This document shows, piece after piece, positions 18,909 to 27,134 of a DNA stretch of 64,000 nt; the stretch's first letter is position 1, and the number at the start of each line of letters is the position of its first letter. The notes beneath the pieces were generated by a model, which saw nothing but the letters and a program-made list of their open reading frames with translations, was not told the origin of the DNA and ran no database searches. This DNA comes from Microbulbifer hainanensis (GTDB lineage Bacteria > Pseudomonadota > Gammaproteobacteria > Pseudomonadales > Cellvibrionaceae). The stretch is from the NCBI RefSeq assembly GCF_014904735.1, contig NZ_JACZCR010000020.1, forward strand, positions 124,001 through 188,000, given 5' to 3'. Made by a program: the position numbers and the translations under genes.

Positions 18909-19631
18909 GTGACGAGAATCTCACCCAGCAAGTTGGCGTTCGCCAGCCTGCTGACCATTGCTTTGGCTTCCAGTGCCCACGCCTCGCTGTTCGGCGATGA
19001 CGTCCAGACACCCACTCTCGAGATAGCACCGGTGGATATCACCATCGACGTGCCGATGCCGGTAACGGGGGCCAATCTCTCGGTGCTGCTGGCCCAGTCC
19101 GGCGGCGCCCACGACCTGAAGGCGATCAAGGATGCAGCCCTGCAAAAATATCGCCAGCACCTGGAGGAGACGCTGAATGCGCGTCTGAACGCCTACTTCA
19201 CCGACGAGGAAGTACCGCTGGTCAAACGCGAAGGAATCCTGACGCTCCACAACCGGTTGAACGTCAAAGTGGTCAAGCATTTCAGCAACCTGGAGTCCGA
19301 AGCTGGTTACGAGGTGGAACAGGGCACCGTGGAGCTATCCGGTAGCTTTGAGTACCAGCTGGGAGACACGGCCGGCAATGTCGTACAGCAGCAAGACCTG
19401 AACCTCACCAAGATGCGCATCAGCAAAAATTACCAGGTCAAGACCCCCCGCAATGGCGGTCAGGCGGAAGACACCACGGAACTTGCTATCAAGCAGGCGC
19501 TGACAGAAATGACTGACAAGATCGTCCGCAAGATTGATGGTGGCCTGGAAGCCGGGGATCTGCGGGATATCATCGCCGACTCAGACAGTGAAGAGGGACC
19601 GGTGGCCACAATGCACCACCCGTCCCGCTAG
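18909..19631 (+). CDS. Secreted protein of unknown function, paralogue B
   Basis: A 240-aa protein (GTG start) with a signal peptide ending SSAHA before SLFGDD. It is homologous along its whole length to the preceding gene, with conserved TDEEVPLVKREGILTLHNRL and YEVEQGTVELSGSFEYQL. It adds a short acidic C-terminal tail (ADSDSEEG). A 186-bp gap separates the two and could hold a separate promoter. The best reading is a tandem duplication of a periplasmic protein that has diverged. Function is unknown; no neighbour suggests one. Confidence 0.75.
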   Translation: MTRISPSKLAFASLLTIALASSAHASLFGDDVQTPTLEIAPVDITIDVPMPVTGANLSVLLAQSGGAHDLKAIKDAALQKYRQHLEETLNARLNAYFTDEEVPLVKREGILTLHNRLNVKVVKHFSNLESEAGYEVEQGTVELSGSFEYQLGDTAGNVVQQQDLNLTKMRISKNYQVKTPRNGGQAEDTTELAIKQALTEMTDKIVRKIDGGLEAGDLRDIIADSDSEEGPVATMHHPSR

Positions 19632-19642
19632 CCCGGAAGGAA

Positions 19643-20956
19643 CTAGTTGGCGCTGGCGCCCATGAAACCGCCGTTGGCCACGCTGTCGTAGTTGCGGTCG
19701 TTGAATGTCTCTTCGGACAGGGCGCCCTCGCTTTTCGCCACAATCGTACTGACGACGGAATCGCCGGTAATATTTACCGCGGTGCGCACCATATCCAGCA
19801 GGCGATCCACTCCCATGACGATCGCAATCCCCTCCAGTGGCAGACCCACCTGCTGCAATACCATTGCCAGCATGATCAGGCCCACTCCGGGCACACCGGC
19901 CGTGCCGATAGAAGCCAGGGTCGCGGTCAGGATCACCGTCAGGTAGCCGGTGAGACCGATATCGATACCGTACATCTGCGAGATGAACACTGTCGCCACG
20001 CCCTGCATGATCGCCGTGCCGTCCATATTGATGGTCGCACCGAGCGGTACAGTAAAGGCGGCGATCTTGTTATCCACACCCAGGCGCTTTTCCACAGTCG
20101 CCAGTGTTACCGGAATCGTGGCGGCAGAGGAGGCGGTACTGAACGCGAATGCCATGGCCGGGCGCATCTTCTTGAACAGTTCGATCGGATTGAGGCCCGA
20201 CAGCAGCTTCAGTAACAGCGAATAAACACCCAGCGCGTGCAGCAGCAGGACACACAGCACCACGGAGAAATACTTGGCGAGCTGCAAGAGGAAATCGAAC
20301 CCGAGCGTCGCAAAGGTCTTCGCCAGCAGTGCGAAGACACCGTAGGGGGCGAATACCATCAACACGCCAACCATGCGCAGGATGACCTCGTTGAGGTCAT
20401 TGAAAAAGCCCGCCATGCGCTTGCCCGGCTCGCCGCAGCGCGCTACCGCATAGCCCATCAGCAGTGCGAAGACGATGATCTGCAGCATATTGCCCCGGGC
20501 CATCGCCTCGACCGGGTTGGTCGGGAAAATGTTCACCAGTACTTCCGACAGCGGCGGAGACTCCTTCGCCTCGAAAGTCACATCCTTGGCCAGTGACATA
20601 TCCACACCCACGCCCGGCTGGATCACCAGTGCCACGAGGAGCGCCAGGGAGATGGCAACGGCAGTGGTGAGCAGGTAGAGCAGCAATGTCTTGCCGGCCA
20701 GCGGGCCAATGCGGTGTCCTTCGGACAGGGCGCAGGCCCCGCACACCAGTGACACCAGCACCAGCGGCACCACCATCAGTTTCAGCGACGCAATGAAAAT
20801 TCGCCCGACGACATCGAACAACCCTTCGGTGAGGTAGCGGTGCACCAAATCGGTTGCGCCGGCACCGAGTACCTGGCTCGTATTGAGGAAATTGAACAAC
20901 ACGCCGACCACAATGCCCGCAAGCATCGCAATCAGGATTCTGGTGGTGAGTCCCAT
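19643..20956 (-). CDS. Dicarboxylate/amino acid:cation symporter (DAACS/SLC1 family)
   Basis: A 437-aa inner-membrane carrier with about eight helices and two re-entrant hairpins. The hallmarks of the family are present: serine-rich AFSTASSAATIPVT in hairpin 1, GATINMDGTAIMQG in helix 7, GTAGVPGVGLIMLAMVLQ in hairpin 2, and DRLLDMVRTAVNITGDS in helix 8 with the substrate-binding Asp/Arg. It takes up C4-dicarboxylates, glutamate/aspartate or neutral amino acids with Na+ or H+; which one cannot be told. The start is at the ATG at 20956 (MGLTTRILIAML), although the frame is open 63 nt further. Confidence 0.9.
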   Translation of the reverse strand: MGLTTRILIAMLAGIVVGVLFNFLNTSQVLGAGATDLVHRYLTEGLFDVVGRIFIASLKLMVVPLVLVSLVCGACALSEGHRIGPLAGKTLLLYLLTTAVAISLALLVALVIQPGVGVDMSLAKDVTFEAKESPPLSEVLVNIFPTNPVEAMARGNMLQIIVFALLMGYAVARCGEPGKRMAGFFNDLNEVILRMVGVLMVFAPYGVFALLAKTFATLGFDFLLQLAKYFSVVLCVLLLHALGVYSLLLKLLSGLNPIELFKKMRPAMAFAFSTASSAATIPVTLATVEKRLGVDNKIAAFTVPLGATINMDGTAIMQGVATVFISQMYGIDIGLTGYLTVILTATLASIGTAGVPGVGLIMLAMVLQQVGLPLEGIAIVMGVDRLLDMVRTAVNITGDSVVSTIVAKSEGALSEETFNDRNYDSVANGGFMGASAN

Positions 20957-21146
20957 AGTGAAATCTGTCTCCGGGTCGATGCGGAAGGAGCGCCTGGGGC
21001 CGCGCCTTCTCGCCCGCAATTATTCTGTGCAAACCGCCACTATATCGACAGCGGCCCCCGTGGGCAAAAGCGTGTGCGCCGCCGATCCTTTTCCCGCGCG
21101 GCGCAACGGGTACAATGGCGTCTTTATGTCCTGAGCGGAGTTTGCG

Positions 21147-21746
21147 TTGTATCACTCTCCATTTGAGCCGGTTGGCGACTGGTTTACCCGGCCGCTGGAA
21201 ACACTGCACCAGCAGCCACCCGCGTCACTGCTGCCGTGGCTGCAACATCCCGGCTCGCTGACGGCCGCGCTCAAACACCTGAGCGGCAACCAGTTTCAGG
21301 TGCGCCTGCTGAGCCAGCGCTGGCAGCAGCCCAGCCTGGAAGAGCGGCGCGCGCTGGACCTGCGCGACCGCAGCCGCGCCCTGGTGCGCGAAGTACTGCT
21401 GTGCGGCCGCGGCCAGCCCTGGGTGTATGCGCGTAGCGTACTGCCTCTGCGCAGCCTGCAGGGCAAGTCGCGCTACCTGCGCAGCCTCGACGAGCGACCG
21501 CTCGGAGAGCTGCTGTTCAGCGAACCGGATATCCGCCGCGGCCCCATTGCGCTGAACCGGCTGCGCCGCAATCCGTCCTGCAAACTGGAAGCGCTGGCGG
21601 GCGAGGGCGATAGTGCCTGGGGCCGCCGCTCAACCTTCTGGCTGCGGGACAAGCCACTGCTGGTGGCGGAAACCTTTCTCGGCGCTTTCCACCCTGAGGC
21701 CGCGCCTTATGGCCGCGGCGAACTCGAATCGGCAACGGGGGAATAA
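21147..21746 (+). CDS. ubiC: Chorismate lyase (chorismate to 4-hydroxybenzoate)
   Basis: A 199-aa enzyme that removes pyruvate from chorismate to give 4-hydroxybenzoate, the first committed step of ubiquinone synthesis. Family sites are [21 protein letters not shown] with the substrate-binding Arg residues, [16 protein letters not shown], and [15 protein letters not shown] near the C-terminus with the conserved Glu. The start is TTG at 21147 ([13 protein letters not shown]). ubiA follows after 1 nt, so the two are cotranscribed and probably coupled. Confidence 0.93.
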   Translation: MYHSPFEPVGDWFTRPLETLHQQPPASLLPWLQHPGSLTAALKHLSGNQFQVRLLSQRWQQPSLEERRALDLRDRSRALVREVLLCGRGQPWVYARSVLPLRSLQGKSRYLRSLDERPLGELLFSEPDIRRGPIALNRLRRNPSCKLEALAGEGDSAWGRRSTFWLRDKPLLVAETFLGAFHPEAAPYGRGELESATGE

Positions 21747-21747
21747 A

Positions 21748-22629
21748 GTGATTACCCAACAACTGACCCAGCGCTGGCCCACAGCGCTGCCGTACTGGCA
21801 GCTGGCGCGACTCGACCGGCCGATCGGCTCGCTACTGCTGCTGTGGCCCACCTGGTGCGCGCTGTGGCTGGCGGCGGAGGGCTGGCCGGGCCTGCACCTG
21901 TTCACCGTGTTCACCCTCGGCGTGGTGCTGATGCGCGCGGCTGGCTGCGCCATCAACGACTTTGCCGATCGCCGTATCGACGGTCACGTCGAGCGCACCG
22001 CACAGCGGCCGCTGGCCACTGGCCGCGTCACCCCCCGCGGTGCCGTACTGCTGTTTGTCAGCCTGTGCCTGGTATCGCTGCTGCTGGTGCTGACCACCAA
22101 CCGGTTGACCATCCTGATGTCGCTGCCCGCCGTTGCGGTGGCTTTCTGCTACCCGTTCGCCAAGCGCTTCACCAACCTGCCGCAACTGGTGCTGGGGATC
22201 GCCTTCAGCATGGGTATCCCGATGGCCTTTGCCGCGGTAAACGGCGAGATCCCGCCGCAGGCCTGGGTCCTGTTCACGGCCAATCTGCTGTGGACCGTCT
22301 GCTACGACACCTTTTACGCGATGGTCGACCGCGACGACGACCTGAAGATCGGGGTCAAATCCACTGCAGTGCTGTTTGGCGAGCTGGACCGACCCATGAC
22401 CGGGATGCTGCAGCTGCTGACGTTGTTCGCGCTGTTACTCATCGGCCAGCGTTTCGAACTCGGTCTAACATACTATTGCGGCCTCACCGTCGCCGCTGCG
22501 TTGTTCGGCTACCAGCAATGGCTGGTGCGGGACCGGGAGCGCAATGCCTGTTTTCGTGCATTTTTGAATAACAATTGGGTCGGCGCAGCGGTATTTGCCG
22601 GAATATTCTTCCACTATTTGCTGCTCTGA
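21748..22629 (+). CDS. ubiA: 4-hydroxybenzoate octaprenyltransferase
   Basis: A 293-aa inner-membrane prenyltransferase that attaches the polyprenyl tail to 4-hydroxybenzoate. Both aspartate-rich motifs are intact: [15 protein letters not shown] with RPLATG, and [20 protein letters not shown]. About nine hydrophobic helices are visible. The GTG at 21748 follows the ubiC stop by 1 nt with GGGGAATAAA upstream and is chosen over the longer frame. The ubiCA pair next to phoBR is the usual order in pseudomonads. Confidence 0.96.
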   Translation: MITQQLTQRWPTALPYWQLARLDRPIGSLLLLWPTWCALWLAAEGWPGLHLFTVFTLGVVLMRAAGCAINDFADRRIDGHVERTAQRPLATGRVTPRGAVLLFVSLCLVSLLLVLTTNRLTILMSLPAVAVAFCYPFAKRFTNLPQLVLGIAFSMGIPMAFAAVNGEIPPQAWVLFTANLLWTVCYDTFYAMVDRDDDLKIGVKSTAVLFGELDRPMTGMLQLLTLFALLLIGQRFELGLTYYCGLTVAAALFGYQQWLVRDRERNACFRAFLNNNWVGAAVFAGIFFHYLLL

Positions 22630-22654
22630 GAGTCGACTGGGGACGCCTTTACAT

Positions 22655-22688
22655 TCGTCATATATTTGTCATGGTAATGCCGTTAAAT
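22655..22688 (+). promoter_or_regulatory. Pho box and -10 of phoBR
   Basis: Two 7-bp half-sites spaced 11 bp start-to-start, TCGTCAT (22655-22661) and TTGTCAT (22666-22672), with the AT-rich linker ATAT between. They match 15 of 18 positions of the E. coli Pho box. A -10-like TTAAAT (22683-22688) follows 10 bp later, the spacing used by PhoB-activated promoters. This predicts phoBR autoactivation under phosphate limitation. Confidence 0.75.
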
Positions 22689-22709
22689 GGGCGTAATGAA
22701 AAGGAAGCT

Positions 22710-22742
22710 ATGGCAGGCAGATGCACAGTAAAACGATCCTAA
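22710..22742 (+). other. Possible 10-codon leader ORF overlapping the phoB start
   Basis: An ATG at 22710 directly follows AAGGAAGC and opens a 10-codon frame (MAGRCTVKRS, stop TAA at 22740-22742). It is out of frame with phoB and overlaps its first seven codons. The phoB ATG at 22721 itself has only AGGCAG close by. It may simply be that the same site serves phoB at long spacing; the leader peptide is a possibility only. Confidence 0.3.
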
Positions 22743-23425
22743 TCGTCGACGATGAAGCCGCAGTCAGGGACATGCTGCGGGTGGCATTGGAAATGGCGGA
22801 CTACCGCTGTATCGAGGCGGAGAACGCCCAGGCCGCGCACGCGCTGGTCATTGATGAAAAACCCGACCTGATCCTGCTCGACTGGATGCTGCCGGACGTC
22901 TCCGGTGTGGAGCTGGCCCGTCGCCTGAAGCGCGACGAGCTCACCTCCGCGCTGCCGATCATCATGCTCACCGCCAAGGGCGAGGAAGACCACAAGATCA
23001 AAGGCCTCGAGACGGGCGCCGACGACTACATCACCAAACCCTTTTCCCCGCGGGAACTGGTCGCGCGGCTGAAAGCGGTACTGCGCCGCGCCGGCCCCTC
23101 CACACCAGAGGAACCCTTGACCGCCGGCGGACTGGTTCTGGATCCGCTGAGCCACCGTGTCACCATCAACGGCCAGGCTGTTGATATGGGCCCGACGGAA
23201 TTCCGCCTGCTGACTTTTTTCCTCTCCCATCAGGAGCGCGCCTATACCCGCACGCAGCTGCTGGACCACGTCTGGGGCGGCAATGTCTATGTGGAAGAAC
23301 GCACCGTCGACGTGCATATCCGCCGCCTGCGCAAGGCGCTGGCCGTGGACGGACACGACCGCTATATCCAGACAGTGCGCGGTACCGGCTACCGCTTTTC
23401 GGTGCAAACCGCTGAAAGGGTGTAA
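22721..23425 (+). CDS. phoB: Phosphate regulon response regulator PhoB
   Basis: A 234-aa OmpR/PhoB-type regulator. The receiver domain has the acidic pocket D10-D11, phospho-acceptor D54 in LILLDWMLPD and the conserved Lys in MLTAKGEED. The C-terminal winged helix (about 130-228) has DMGPTEFRLLTFFLSHQERAY and ERTVDVHIRRLRKAL. It is the usual length. phoR follows after 34 bp. A Pho box lies upstream, and the pst operon with Pho boxes is 11 kb away. Confidence 0.96.
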   Translation: MHSKTILIVDDEAAVRDMLRVALEMADYRCIEAENAQAAHALVIDEKPDLILLDWMLPDVSGVELARRLKRDELTSALPIIMLTAKGEEDHKIKGLETGADDYITKPFSPRELVARLKAVLRRAGPSTPEEPLTAGGLVLDPLSHRVTINGQAVDMGPTEFRLLTFFLSHQERAYTRTQLLDHVWGGNVYVEERTVDVHIRRLRKALAVDGHDRYIQTVRGTGYRFSVQTAERV

Positions 23426-23459
23426 TATCCCGCGCAAATCCGCATAAAACGGCACGACT

Positions 23460-24758
23460 ATGCTGGACCGCAGTATCGGCGAGTTTTCGCGCTTTGTTGT
23501 TATTACCCTCGGCTGCACCATCTTCGGTTTCATCACCGATCGCTGGCTGCTGGCCCTGACGCTCGGCCTCGCGATCTACCTGGTGTGGATCTTCTGGCAG
23601 CAGAGCCGCTTCGACCGCTGGCTGAGCAACGGCCGCCGCGGCCCCGCGCCCACCAGTTTCGGCGTCTGGGGCGATATCTCCGACGACTTTTACCGCATCC
23701 AGCGCCGCCACCGGCGCGAAAAGCAGAAGCTGCACGCGATGCTGCGCCGGGTCCAGGACAGCACCAGCGCACTGCGCGAGGGGATTGTGGCGCTGGAAGA
23801 TGACGGCAACCTGGCCTGGTGGAACCCCGCCGCCGGCGAACTGCTCGGCCTGCGCACCGACGACGCCGGGCAGCCGCTGATCAATTTCGTGCGGGATCCG
23901 GGATTCGTGCGCTACATGTACAGCAGCGGCAGTACCCCCGGCCCCCTGACCATGGCCGCACCGGGTAACGACGCGCGCACGCTGCAGCTGGAAGTCACGC
24001 GGTTTGGCCGCGACGAGGCGCTGGTCATCGTGCGCGACGTGACCCGGCTGCACAACCTGGAGCAGATGCGCCGCGATTTCGTCGCCAATGTCTCCCACGA
24101 ACTGCGCACGCCGCTGACAGTCATCGCCGGCTATCTCGAAACCCTCGAGGGCAGCGGGATGGCACCGCCCCCGTGGCAGAAGCCCCTGACACAGATGCGC
24201 GAACAGACCGAGCGCATGACAACACTGGTCAACGACCTGTTGTTGCTGGCGCGCCTGGAAACTTCCGAGCGCGACAGCGGCCGGGACAGGGTGGCGATAA
24301 GGGAGCTAATGGAGCAGATAGCATGCGAAGCCCGCAGTCTGAGCAGCGGGCGCCACGAGATCAGCGTGGAGTGTGCACAGGACGCGACACTGGTCGGCGA
24401 CGCCACCGAATTGCACAGCGCCTTCGCCAACCTGGTATTCAATGCGGTGAAATACAGCCCCGCCGGGGGGCCGATCAAGCTGCGCTGGTGGGTCGACGGG
24501 CGCGGTGGTCACTTCGCTGTGGCGGACCGGGGAATCGGCATAGATCCGTTCCATATTCCGCGTCTGACCGAGCGCTTCTACCGGGTGGACGCAGGGCGCT
24601 CACGCGACAGCGGCGGCACCGGGCTGGGCCTCGCCATCGTCAAACACGTGCTGCTGCGCCACAGCGCCGAACTGAGCGTCGACAGCACACCCGGACGCGG
24701 CAGCACCTTCACACTGCACTTCCCGCCGAAAAAACTGGTTTCAGAGACGGCGGCCTGA
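23460..24758 (+). CDS. phoR: Phosphate regulon sensor histidine kinase PhoR
   Basis: A 432-aa sensor kinase. Two N-terminal membrane helices (about 10-24 and 29-46) have almost no periplasmic loop, as in E. coli PhoR. A PAS-like domain follows at about 95-195. The phospho-acceptor H213 is in FVANVSHELRTPLT. The ATPase has the N box (HSAFANLVFNAVKYS), G1 (VADRGIGID) and G2 (DSGGTGLGLAIVKH). It phosphorylates PhoB when phosphate is low; PhoU and PstSCAB, encoded further right, relay the signal. Confidence 0.96.
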   Translation: MLDRSIGEFSRFVVITLGCTIFGFITDRWLLALTLGLAIYLVWIFWQQSRFDRWLSNGRRGPAPTSFGVWGDISDDFYRIQRRHRREKQKLHAMLRRVQDSTSALREGIVALEDDGNLAWWNPAAGELLGLRTDDAGQPLINFVRDPGFVRYMYSSGSTPGPLTMAAPGNDARTLQLEVTRFGRDEALVIVRDVTRLHNLEQMRRDFVANVSHELRTPLTVIAGYLETLEGSGMAPPPWQKPLTQMREQTERMTTLVNDLLLLARLETSERDSGRDRVAIRELMEQIACEARSLSSGRHEISVECAQDATLVGDATELHSAFANLVFNAVKYSPAGGPIKLRWWVDGRGGHFAVADRGIGIDPFHIPRLTERFYRVDAGRSRDSGGTGLGLAIVKHVLLRHSAELSVDSTPGRGSTFTLHFPPKKLVSETAA

Positions 24759-24773
24759 ACCGCCGTCCCGGCG

Positions 24774-25133
24774 CTATTCCAGCTCGCCCAGCACCACTTC
24801 CTCACCGTTTTTGGTATAGGTGACCGTTTCACCCTCGCTGACCGCGTTGCACTGGCGGCGCAGGGTCAGGTGGTGGAGTTGTAAGTCGCCGTCACGCAGC
24901 AGCAGGTGTTCGCGGCCTTCATCGTCCACCGGCAGGGCGTCGGCGGCCACCAGCGCGTCGCGCAGACTGCGCAGGCGGGGCATATCCCGGTAGCGGTTCA
25001 GATCCGCGGAGAGACGTTTCTTCATCCGCTCGCTTTCTTCCAGTGCCGCGGCGGTCTCGCGGTACTTGGCAAAGAAAAAGACACCGCCGATCGCGAATGT
25101 GATCGCAATTGCTGTTTCAAACCAATCAGGCAT
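24774..25133 (-). CDS. Small membrane-anchored protein of unknown function
   Basis: A 119-aa protein. One N-terminal hydrophobic helix (WFETAIAITFAIGGVFFFAKY) is followed by a charged, likely coiled-coil stretch (YRETAAALEESERMKKRLSADLNR). The C-terminal part (LLLRDGDLQLHHLTL, then VTYTKNGEEVVLGELE) looks like small beta strands. I do not recognise a family. The ATG at 25133 has a strong GGAGGGG site inside the end of the upstream DUF938 gene, overlapping it by 8 nt. It is the last gene of a minus-strand operon and is convergent with phoR. Confidence 0.7.
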   Translation of the reverse strand: MPDWFETAIAITFAIGGVFFFAKYRETAAALEESERMKKRLSADLNRYRDMPRLRSLRDALVAADALPVDDEGREHLLLRDGDLQLHHLTLRRQCNAVSEGETVTYTKNGEEVVLGELE

Positions 25134-25752
25134 TACTACTCCCCTCCGTTTCACTCACCCTGCGCCACACCATCAGCTGGTTATTGGCCGGCAGGTCATT
25201 CAGTTCTTCGCGCACCAGCCCCGCGCCCTGCGCCAACCGATCCAGCCACTCCAGGTCGCGAATGCCGCTGTGCGGATCGCGCTGGCGCAGCTGCCGATCG
25301 AAATCTTCATTGGTGGGGCCGACAAAGGCGCCGTCGATTTTCACCGGGCCATAGACCACCAGCAAGCCGCCGGGTTCGAGAACCTGCGGCAGTGCGCGGA
25401 AGAAGTCCTGCACCGATTGGGCCGACATAATGTGCAGCGTATTAGCGGTAAAAATAGCGTCGAGCGCGAGCGCTGGCCACTCGCCGCTGACGTCCAGCTG
25501 CAGCGGCTCGCGCAGGTTTTCCGCCGGCTCCGCGGCCAGCCAGGCGCGGATACCCGACAGGTATTCCGCGCGGTCGGACGTGTGCCAGGTCAGGTGCGAC
25601 AGCCGCGGCGCGAAGTAAACGGCGTGCTGGCCAGTGCCGCTGCCCACTTCCAGCACCTGTTTGCAGTTGGCGAACAGGCGGCGCAGGTGCGCCAGGATCG
25701 GCTCGCGATTGCGCGCACAGGCCGGTGCATCCGGAAACCCGGTCCGGCTCAC
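25126..25752 (-). CDS. DUF938 SAM-dependent methyltransferase-like protein
   Basis: A 208-aa class I methyltransferase-like protein. SAM motif I is [15 protein letters not shown] (about 34-48), followed by [15 protein letters not shown] (motif II/post-I) and [15 protein letters not shown] (motif III). The family start [19 protein letters not shown] with its NRxPIL is diagnostic for DUF938. Substrate unknown. It overlaps yaaA by 4 nt (ATGA) and the next small gene by 8 nt. Confidence 0.88.
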   Translation of the reverse strand: MSRTGFPDAPACARNREPILAHLRRLFANCKQVLEVGSGTGQHAVYFAPRLSHLTWHTSDRAEYLSGIRAWLAAEPAENLREPLQLDVSGEWPALALDAIFTANTLHIMSAQSVQDFFRALPQVLEPGGLLVVYGPVKIDGAFVGPTNEDFDRQLRQRDPHSGIRDLEWLDRLAQGAGLVREELNDLPANNQLMVWRRVSETEGSSNA

Positions 25753-26525
25753 AGGGCCTCATCCCGCGTGAATACCCAGTCGCTGCCCCTGGAAAGCGCC
25801 GCGTTGTAGCGGTAGCCGGCGCTATCGAACGCCTTCAGTTCCTCGGCCTTTTTCACCCGCTGGTCGATCGCCCAGCGACTCATCATGCCGCGCGCCTTTT
25901 TGGCAAAGAAGCTGATCATCTTGTACTCGCCGTTCTTCAGGTCTTTGAAATGCGGCGTGATGACCTCCGCTTCCAGTGCCTTGGGTTTCACCGACTTGAA
26001 GTACTCGTTGGACGCCAGGTTGACCAGTTCCTTGCTCTTCAGGGCTTGCAACTGTTCGTTGATGGCCGCAGTGATGCGGTCGCCCCAGAACTCGTACAGG
26101 TTCTTGCCGCGCGCATTGGCAAACTTGGTGCCCATCTCCAGCCGGTAGGGCTGCATCAGGTCGAGCGGCCGCAGCAGGCCGTACAGTCCGGAGAGCATGC
26201 GCAGGTGCTTCTGTGCGTAGCTGAAGTCCCGCTTGTTCATTGTCTCCGCCTCGAGGCCGGTATAGACATCCCCCTTGAAAGCGAGCAGGGCCGGGCGTGC
26301 GTTGCGCTCGGTAAAAGGCCGCTTCCACTGCTGGAATCGGTCGTAGTTGAGCACGCCCAGCTTGTCGGAAATCTTCATCAGGCTGGAAATCTGCTGCGGA
26401 CTCAGTTCACGCAGCTCCTTGATCAGCGCCGCGGACTCCTTGAGGAAATCCGGCTGGGTGGTGTCGAGGGCGGGGATCTCGCTGTCGTAGTCGAGGGTCT
26501 TGGCCGGGGAAATAACTATCAGCAT
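25749..26525 (-). CDS. yaaA: Peroxide stress protein YaaA
   Basis: A 258-aa DUF328/UPF0246 protein, the usual length. The start [15 protein letters not shown] and the inner blocks [34 protein letters not shown] and [13 protein letters not shown] are hallmarks. E. coli YaaA is OxyR-controlled, lowers intracellular free iron during peroxide stress and binds DNA. oxyR is present about 11 kb away. It lies in an operon behind a DUF4265-like gene (51-bp gap) and is coupled to DUF938. Confidence 0.95.
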   Translation of the reverse strand: MLIVISPAKTLDYDSEIPALDTTQPDFLKESAALIKELRELSPQQISSLMKISDKLGVLNYDRFQQWKRPFTERNARPALLAFKGDVYTGLEAETMNKRDFSYAQKHLRMLSGLYGLLRPLDLMQPYRLEMGTKFANARGKNLYEFWGDRITAAINEQLQALKSKELVNLASNEYFKSVKPKALEAEVITPHFKDLKNGEYKMISFFAKKARGMMSRWAIDQRVKKAEELKAFDSAGYRYNAALSRGSDWVFTRDEAL

Positions 26526-26576
26526 GAATCAGTCGTCCAGTAAAAATTCTGTGGGCGGCGCGGTTCCGGGTGGGTG

Positions 26577-27056
26577 TTATTCGGGCTTGAGGATGTCCTG
26601 CCACCAGTTCAGCGGTGTCTGGCCGTCCTGCGGATCGTAGACATTGCCGTAGTACCACACGCTGTTGGCACCGTCGCAGGCGCTGTTGAGTATCTTTTCG
26701 ATATTCTCGAATCCGCAACTGACGTGGATGCTGTACACCAGCAGGCGCGGGCTTTCCATATCCAGTTCACCGCCCAGTTTTTCCAGCTGCGGCGTCAGTT
26801 GATCCGAGAGGGCGGTGCTGTCACCGCGGCAGAAAACACGGATTGCCAGGTTGCCGGAGCGCTTGAGCAGCTCGAACTCCTGGTTGTCCTTGTTCACCTT
26901 GATGGTGTCGCCGCTGGCGATCCCCTTGATAAAGGCCGGTGAGCGTACCAGTTGGCAACTGTCATCCTCGTTGACCCGCACCTGCAGCCGCTCCACCACC
27001 GGCTCGCCATCCGCATTGGTGCCGGCAAATAATTCGATAACCTGCAGTGCCGTCAT
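26577..27056 (-). CDS. DUF4265-like protein
   Basis: A 159-aa soluble protein. The central part (QLVRSPAFIKGIASGDTIKVNKDNQEFELLKRSGNLAIRVF is the region, about 37-78) and the closing WYYGNVYDPQDGQTPLNWW are unusual. The outline of a small beta-rich N-terminal half, where SPAFIKGIASGDTI resembles DUF4265, is my basis for the name. No catalytic motif is visible. It is probably the first gene of the yaaA operon and is divergent from the M48 protease gene. Confidence 0.55.
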   Translation of the reverse strand: MTALQVIELFAGTNADGEPVVERLQVRVNEDDSCQLVRSPAFIKGIASGDTIKVNKDNQEFELLKRSGNLAIRVFCRGDSTALSDQLTPQLEKLGGELDMESPRLLVYSIHVSCGFENIEKILNSACDGANSVWYYGNVYDPQDGQTPLNWWQDILKPE

Positions 27057-27134
27057 AACCTCACTCCCCCTACATCGGGTAATGGTTGTGTAAAATGGTT
27101 CGCTATAAACCGAATATTATACAGGGAGGAAGCG

